Source: Christensenella sp. UBA3944
Lineage (GTDB): Bacteria; Bacillota; Clostridia; Christensenellales; DTU072
Length of the DNA stretch: 18,335 nucleotides
Reading direction: 5' to 3'
NCBI GenBank assembly: GCA_002385605.1
Contig: DGDU01000037.1
Coordinates: 8,143 to 26,477, forward strand
Shown: one piece after another, positions 14,739-18,335 of the stretch
Numbering within the stretch: the first letter of the stretch is position 1
Layout: each line of letters starts with the position of its first letter
Notes under the pieces: generated by a model
What the model saw: only the letters and a program-made list of their open reading frames with translations
Database searches by the model: none
Told to the model about the DNA's origin: nothing
Made by a program: the position numbers and the translations under genes

Positions 14739-14894
14739 ATGAATCAAGTGGGATCGTTAAAGGAAATATTCAATTTATTAAGGCATGGCAAGAAGGAAGG
14801 TGTAAGGCTCTTATACAATTTACATTATAACGATATGTTTGCGATTGCCTTCTCTATTGTAAGAAATCGTGGTCATGCCGGTGCTCTTGCTTAA
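14739..14894 (+). pseudogene. ECF sigma factor N-terminal remnant
   Basis: A 51-codon frame from ATG 14739 to TAA 14892-14894 reads LKEIFNLLRHGKKEGVRLLY and then NDMFAIAFSIVRNRGHA. This resembles the start of sigma region 2 in ECF sigma factors (YY..l...A.sIvrnr.dAED). The AEDAVQ and core-binding helices that should follow are missing, as are region 4 and any ribosome binding site. The last 41 bases overlap the end of hisIE on the other strand. It looks like the stump of a sigma gene that lost its 3' part, still with its promoter. Alternatives are a small leaderless protein or an untranslated antisense RNA. Confidence 0.5.
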
Positions 14895-15516
14895 CCTTTT
14901 TGTCTATCACATGACGGCGGGCGAGTTCGGTAAAGATTTCTTTGGGCTCGATGCCGGCTTGAACCATAAGCACCATTGTATGGTAAGCGAGGTCGGCTAT
15001 TTCGTATATCGTTTCGGCTTTGCTGCCGCCTTTTGCGGCTATTATGACCTCGGCGCACTCTTCGCCGACTTTCTTTAATATCTTATCCAACCCCTTATCG
15101 AAAAGGTAGGTCGTGTAAGAGCCTTCCTTAGGGTTAGTTTTGCGGCCCTCTATGGTTTCAAAAAGCTGTTTATAAGAAAACTCCTTGAATTCCTCGCTTT
15201 GGTACAAGCCTTGGCCGAAGCAGCTTTCGGTACCCAGATGGCAGGCAGGGCCGTCTTTAACTACCTCTATCACCAGCGCGTCAAGGTCGCAATCTGCCTT
15301 AATAGATACTATGTGCTGGTAGTTTCCCGAGGTTTCGCCCTTTCTCCACAATTTTTTGCGCGAGCGGCTGTAAAAGCAGGTTTTGCCCTCTTCGAGGCTT
15401 ATTTTTAGGCTCTCGGCGCTCATGTACGCCAAAGTTAACACCTCTTTGGTGTAATAATCCTGCACTATTGCGGGTATAAGCCCGTCGTTTCCGAATTTAA
15501 GGTCTTCGATTTTCAT
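14854..15516 (-). CDS. hisIE: Bifunctional phosphoribosyl-AMP cyclohydrolase / phosphoribosyl-ATP pyrophosphatase
   Basis: HisIE performs steps 2 and 3 of histidine synthesis, turning PR-ATP into PR-AMP and then opening the ring to ProFAR. Residues 1-107 are the cyclohydrolase: FYSRSRKKLWRKGETSGN (48-65), the metal-site DCDLD (75-79) and ACHLGTESCFG (91-101) with the zinc cysteines. Residues 118-210 are the MazG-like pyrophosphatase: GSYTTYLF, KILKKVGEECAEVIIAAKG, ADLAYHTMVLM. AGGAG precedes the ATG and overlaps the hisF stop region, nine bases between genes. It ends the his operon. The last ten residues (EHRHDHDFLQ) look unlike the family's usual end after KVKQE, and their DNA is shared with the sigma-factor remnant on the other strand. 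Confidence 0.96.
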   Translation of the reverse strand: MKIEDLKFGNDGLIPAIVQDYYTKEVLTLAYMSAESLKISLEEGKTCFYSRSRKKLWRKGETSGNYQHIVSIKADCDLDALVIEVVKDGPACHLGTESCFGQGLYQSEEFKEFSYKQLFETIEGRKTNPKEGSYTTYLFDKGLDKILKKVGEECAEVIIAAKGGSKAETIYEIADLAYHTMVLMVQAGIEPKEIFTELARRHVIDKKVKQEHRHDHDFLQ

Positions 15517-15525
15517 AATATTCTC

Positions 15526-16287
15526 CTAAATTATCCTCGAAGGGATGCCGTTTTGCTTCAATGTATGCTTTAATGCTTGTATGCCCAATTCTTTAAGGTG
15601 GAAGATGGATGCGGCAAGCCCCGCGTCCACCTTTGGCAGGCTCTTGAACAGTGTAACAAAATGCTCGGCGCATCCCGCGCCGCCCGAAGCGATTATAGGC
15701 ACAGACACGACTTCGCCTATAGCCTCAAGCATCTCGAGGTCGAAGCCATTTCTCACGCCGTCGGTGTCTATGCTGTTCACAACCAGCTCGCCCGCTCCCA
15801 GCTCTTCGCCGCGCTTAGCCCATTCCAAAGCGTCTATTCCCGTATTTTCTCTGCCGCCCTTAGCGAACACCGTAAACCTTCCGTCCACCCTCTTGACATC
15901 CATCGAAAGCACTACGCACTGGCTGCCGTACTTCTTGGCGGCTTCGCTAATAAGGCTTGGGTTTTTTATGGCGCCCGTGTTTACGCTCACCTTGTCGGCA
16001 CCGCATTTTAGTGCCCTGTCGAAATCGGCGAGGCTTCCTATAGCCCCGCCCACAGTCAGCGGGATAAAAATCTGCCCCGCCACATCCTTAAGGACATCGT
16101 AAAAGAGCGCCCTGCCCTCGAAGGACGCGGTGATGTCGTAAAATACCAGCTCGTCGGCGCCGCTTTCGTTATAAAAGCGGGCAAGCCCGACGGGGTCCTC
16201 TACATCCCTTATGCCCTCGAAGTTCACGCCTTTTACCACCCTGCCGTTTCTTACATCCAGACAGGGGATAATCCTCTTGGTAATCAT
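15526..16287 (-). CDS. hisF: Imidazole glycerol phosphate synthase, cyclase subunit
   Basis: HisF uses ammonia from HisH to convert PRFAR into imidazole glycerol phosphate and AICAR. It is a 253-aa (beta/alpha)8 barrel. The general acid/base aspartates are Asp11 (PCLDVRNGRVVKG) and Asp130 (VVLSMDVKR). The second-half phosphate loop ASGGAG is intact. The first-half phosphate loop, normally TVGGGIR, reads TVGGAIG, with Ala82 and Gly84 in place of Gly and usually Arg. Its ATG overlaps the hisA stop by one base (TAATG), with AAGGAG inside hisA, so the two are translationally coupled. It works as a complex with the hisH product. Confidence 0.97.
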   Translation of the reverse strand: MITKRIIPCLDVRNGRVVKGVNFEGIRDVEDPVGLARFYNESGADELVFYDITASFEGRALFYDVLKDVAGQIFIPLTVGGAIGSLADFDRALKCGADKVSVNTGAIKNPSLISEAAKKYGSQCVVLSMDVKRVDGRFTVFAKGGRENTGIDALEWAKRGEELGAGELVVNSIDTDGVRNGFDLEMLEAIGEVVSVPIIASGGAGCAEHFVTLFKSLPKVDAGLAASIFHLKELGIQALKHTLKQNGIPSRII

Positions 16288-17009
16288 TACAGCTCTCCTT
16301 TCCCTATTCTTACCGCTCGCCCGAGATCGATTTTCCCTTTATACAGCGCCTTGCCGAGGATTGCCCCGTAAACGCCCATATCCCTTAATGTCTTTATTTC
16401 CTCTTCCGACGAAATCCCGCCCGAGGCTATAACATTCAAATCCTTAATCTCTTTCAGGCGTTCGAACGCCCCAAGATTCGTGCCCGCCATAGCCCCGTCG
16501 GTAGCGATGTCCGTATATATGACGGTATTGATGCCCGCGCCGGCAAGCCTCGCGCAAAACTCAAAAGAGTTAATTTGGGTAACATTTTTCCACCCTTCTG
16601 TTGCCGCTAACCCGCCTTTAGCATCCACGCCCACTGCGATTTTGCCTTTGTACCTTGCCGCCATCTTTGCCGCGAAATCAAAATTGGTAACGGCGACTGT
16701 ACCGAGTATTACCCTGCCCGCACCCAAATCAAGATACTTTTTTATCCTGTCCTCGTCGCGGATGCCGCCGCCCACCTGAATAAAAACGCCGCCCTCTTTG
16801 GCAAGCGCCTCTATAGTCGGGAAGTTCGCCAGGGTGCCGTCACGGGCGCCGTCCAGATCCACCACATGCAGGTTAGCAGCGCCTTTTTCTTTGAACGCCT
16901 TTAGTACCTCAACGGGGTTTTGAGCAAACACCTCGCTTTGGTTATAATCGCCTCTTGTGAGGCGCACGGCCTTGCCATCAAGAATGTCTATCGCGGGAAA
17001 TATCTCCAT
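16287..17009 (-). CDS. hisA: ProFAR isomerase (phosphoribosylformimino-5-aminoimidazole carboxamide ribotide isomerase)
   Basis: HisA carries out the Amadori rearrangement of ProFAR to PRFAR. It is a 240-aa (beta/alpha)8 barrel related to HisF. The catalytic aspartates are Asp8 (FPAIDILDGKAVRL) and Asp129 (AVGVDAKGG). The phosphate loops are QVGGGIRDED (78-87) and IASGGISS. It starts two bases after the hisH stop, with GGGAGG immediately upstream, and ends in a one-base overlap with hisF. Nothing is unusual. Confidence 0.97.
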   Translation of the reverse strand: MEIFPAIDILDGKAVRLTRGDYNQSEVFAQNPVEVLKAFKEKGAANLHVVDLDGARDGTLANFPTIEALAKEGGVFIQVGGGIRDEDRIKKYLDLGAGRVILGTVAVTNFDFAAKMAARYKGKIAVGVDAKGGLAATEGWKNVTQINSFEFCARLAGAGINTVIYTDIATDGAMAGTNLGAFERLKEIKDLNVIASGGISSEEEIKTLRDMGVYGAILGKALYKGKIDLGRAVRIGKGEL

Positions 17010-17011
17010 AA

Positions 17012-17626
17012 CTACCTCCCCGCCTCGGCAAAGGCCTTAAGCATTTTAAGCCCCACCTCTCCGCTTTTTTCGGGATGAAACTGCGTGCCGAAAACATTTC
17101 CTCTATCTACCGCCGCCGTAATGTCTATCTCGTACTCGGAGGTAGCGATAACGGCTTCGGGGCAGTTTTTGGCGTAATAGGAATGCACAAAATACACAAA
17201 TTCGCCTTCCTTGGTATACTTAAGCAGCGGGCTCTCTCTCACTATTTTCAAAGCGTTCCAGCCCATATGCGGCACCTTCAAAGGCTCTTTTAAGTCGTCC
17301 TTGATGGGGCAAATTTCGCCCTTTATAAGCCCCAGGCCTTTATGCTCGCCGTACTCGTAGCTTTTGTCAAACAACATCTGCATTCCAAGACATATGCCCA
17401 AAAGCGGCTTTCCCGCCGCCGCTTCCTCTTTTATAAGATCGGCAAGCCCCGATTCCTCCAGCTTTTTGTAAGCGTCGGCAAAGGCGCCCACTCCGGGCAG
17501 AATTATATGCGAAGCTTTTTTTATTTCCTTCTCGTCGGCGGTAACCTTATTTTCAAGCCCTAGATGCTTAAGCGATGCCGTAAGCGAAAACAGGTTGCCT
17601 ACGCCGTAATCCACAACCGCGATCAT
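17012..17626 (-). CDS. hisH: Imidazole glycerol phosphate synthase, glutamine amidotransferase subunit
   Basis: HisH hydrolyses glutamine and passes ammonia to HisF. This 204-aa class I amidotransferase has the catalytic triad Cys79 (LLGICLGMQMLF), His184 and Glu186 (QFHPEKSG). It also has the oxyanion-region LPGVGAF (43-49) and the N-terminal VDYGVGNL. The ATG overlaps the hisB stop by four bases (ATGA), with AAGGAG inside the hisB end. It lies two bases before hisA, in the order common in Clostridia. Confidence 0.97.
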   Translation of the reverse strand: MIAVVDYGVGNLFSLTASLKHLGLENKVTADEKEIKKASHIILPGVGAFADAYKKLEESGLADLIKEEAAAGKPLLGICLGMQMLFDKSYEYGEHKGLGLIKGEICPIKDDLKEPLKVPHMGWNALKIVRESPLLKYTKEGEFVYFVHSYYAKNCPEAVIATSEYEIDITAAVDRGNVFGTQFHPEKSGEVGLKMLKAFAEAGR

Positions 17627-18210
17627 AGCACTCCTTTTGTAGACGGTATCTCATCCCTCGCCGCGGGGTCTATGGCTGTGGCCTGCCTCAAAGCCCTCGC
17701 CACGCCCTTAAATATTGCCTCAAGAATGTGGTGGGCGTTGTTTCCCTCAAGCTGCTCGATGTGCAGGGTGATGCCCGCAACCCTAGAAAAAGCCCTCATG
17801 AACTCCTCTCCCAGTTCGGTATCGAAGTCCCCCACCTTTTCGGCGGCGATGGCGACATTGTAATTCAAATACCCCCTGCCGCTTATATCCAGCGCGACCA
17901 TCACAAGAGCCTCGTCCATGGGCAGAATAAAGCTTCCGTAGCGGTATATGCCCTTTTTTTCGCCCAGAGCCTGCTTAAGCGCGTCGCCCAGAACGATGGC
18001 GGTGTCCTCCACCGTGTGGTGGCAGTCCACTTCAAGGTCGCCCTTGCACTCAATCTTCAGGTCAAACCTCGAGTGCGCGGCAAAAAGCTCGAGCATGTGG
18101 TCAAAAAAACCGCACCCCGTGCAAATCTCCGCCACGCCCTTTCCGTCCACATTCAGCGAAAGGGCGATATCCGTTTCCTTTGTCTTTCGGCTAATCCGAG
18201 CGCTTCTCAT
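17623..18210 (-). CDS. hisB: Imidazoleglycerol-phosphate dehydratase
   Basis: HisB dehydrates imidazole glycerol phosphate to imidazole acetol phosphate, the substrate of HisC. This is the stand-alone 195-aa form, without the fused phosphatase found in Escherichia coli. The manganese-binding repeats are visible: FFDHMLELFAAHSRFDL (35-51), DCHHTVEDT (62-70) and NAHHILEAIFKG (158-169). Its ATG overlaps the hisC stop by four bases (ATGA) and AAGGAG lies upstream, so translation is coupled on both sides. The histidinol phosphatase needed after HisC is not in the window. Confidence 0.97.
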   Translation of the reverse strand: MRSARISRKTKETDIALSLNVDGKGVAEICTGCGFFDHMLELFAAHSRFDLKIECKGDLEVDCHHTVEDTAIVLGDALKQALGEKKGIYRYGSFILPMDEALVMVALDISGRGYLNYNVAIAAEKVGDFDTELGEEFMRAFSRVAGITLHIEQLEGNNAHHILEAIFKGVARALRQATAIDPAARDEIPSTKGVL

Positions 18211-18335
18211 TGATTTGCTCCTTGCAGTATTTTGCGGATTTTCTCCATAAAAGTATCCATTTCCTTGTCGCTTCCTATCGACACGCGGATGTAATCGCGG
18301 ATTCTCTCGACGCTGAAATACCTCACCAGAATCCC
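18207..18335 (-). CDS. hisC: Histidinol-phosphate aminotransferase, C-terminal end (5' part outside window)
   Basis: The last 42 codons are present. GILVRYFSVERIRDYIRVSI followed by GSDKEMDTFMEKIRKIL matches the C-terminus of PLP-dependent HisC aminotransferases, where the arginine of the RVSIG strand helps bind substrate. The stop TGA overlaps the hisB ATG by four bases. Earlier genes of the operon, such as hisG and hisD, would lie further right, outside the window. Confidence 0.92.
   Translation of the reverse strand, partial: GILVRYFSVERIRDYIRVSIGSDKEMDTFMEKIRKILQGANQ

Noticed and set aside
1..18335. CRISPR arrays, insertion sequences, prophage or integrase genes
   Set aside because: No regularly spaced repeats, transposase-like frames or attachment-site duplications were seen, including next to the tRNA.

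Overview
The window looks like chromosomal DNA from a Clostridia-like member of the Bacillota. The reasons are strong AGGAGG-type ribosome binding sites, AT-rich intergenic DNA with sigma-A promoters close to TTGACA-17-TATAAT, a secA-prfB pair followed by a foldase-like lipoprotein, and a compact hisC-B-H-A-F-IE operon ending in a fused hisIE. The lineage is an inference; no rRNA is present.

Layout from left to right. (1) 1-5703, minus strand: secA, prfB and then a long lipoprotein with its own promoter, whose 3' end lies outside the window. This is a protein export and folding block with release factor 2. (2) 5704-6343: a promoter region, a tRNA-Ser(GGA) with its own promoter, and a very clear terminator. 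(3) 6344-9482: a GPH-family sugar:cation symporter (minus) divergent from a Gfo/Idh/MocA oxidoreductase (plus), probably a small carbohydrate-use module. A bidirectional terminator follows. (4) 9497-11849: a NYN (PIN-like nuclease) protein with a LOTUS/OST-HTH-like tail (minus), divergent from a membrane-anchored metallophosphoesterase with a fibronectin-III-like C-terminus (plus). (5) 12034-14688: a TetR regulator followed by a two-gene operon, an acetoacetate-decarboxylase-superfamily protein and a ketopantoate-reductase-family protein. The operon promoter is near consensus, and a 26-bp inverted repeat sits on its transcription start, which makes the TetR protein its likely repressor. (6) 14704-14894: a strong promoter followed by a short ECF-sigma-like fragment that runs antisense into the end of hisIE. 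(7) 14854-18335, minus strand: the histidine operon, with overlapping or nearly touching genes and a hisC cut by the window edge.

Most of the window is housekeeping or ordinary accessory metabolism. I found no CRISPR array, insertion sequence, prophage or obvious defence island. The stretches most worth a second look are the TetR-controlled decarboxylase/reductase pair, the sigma-factor remnant that seems to have reshaped the end of hisIE, the NYN-LOTUS protein, and the large lipoprotein with an inserted beta-rich segment and a cysteine cluster. Promoter and hairpin calls were made by reading the sequence and have not been tested computationally.
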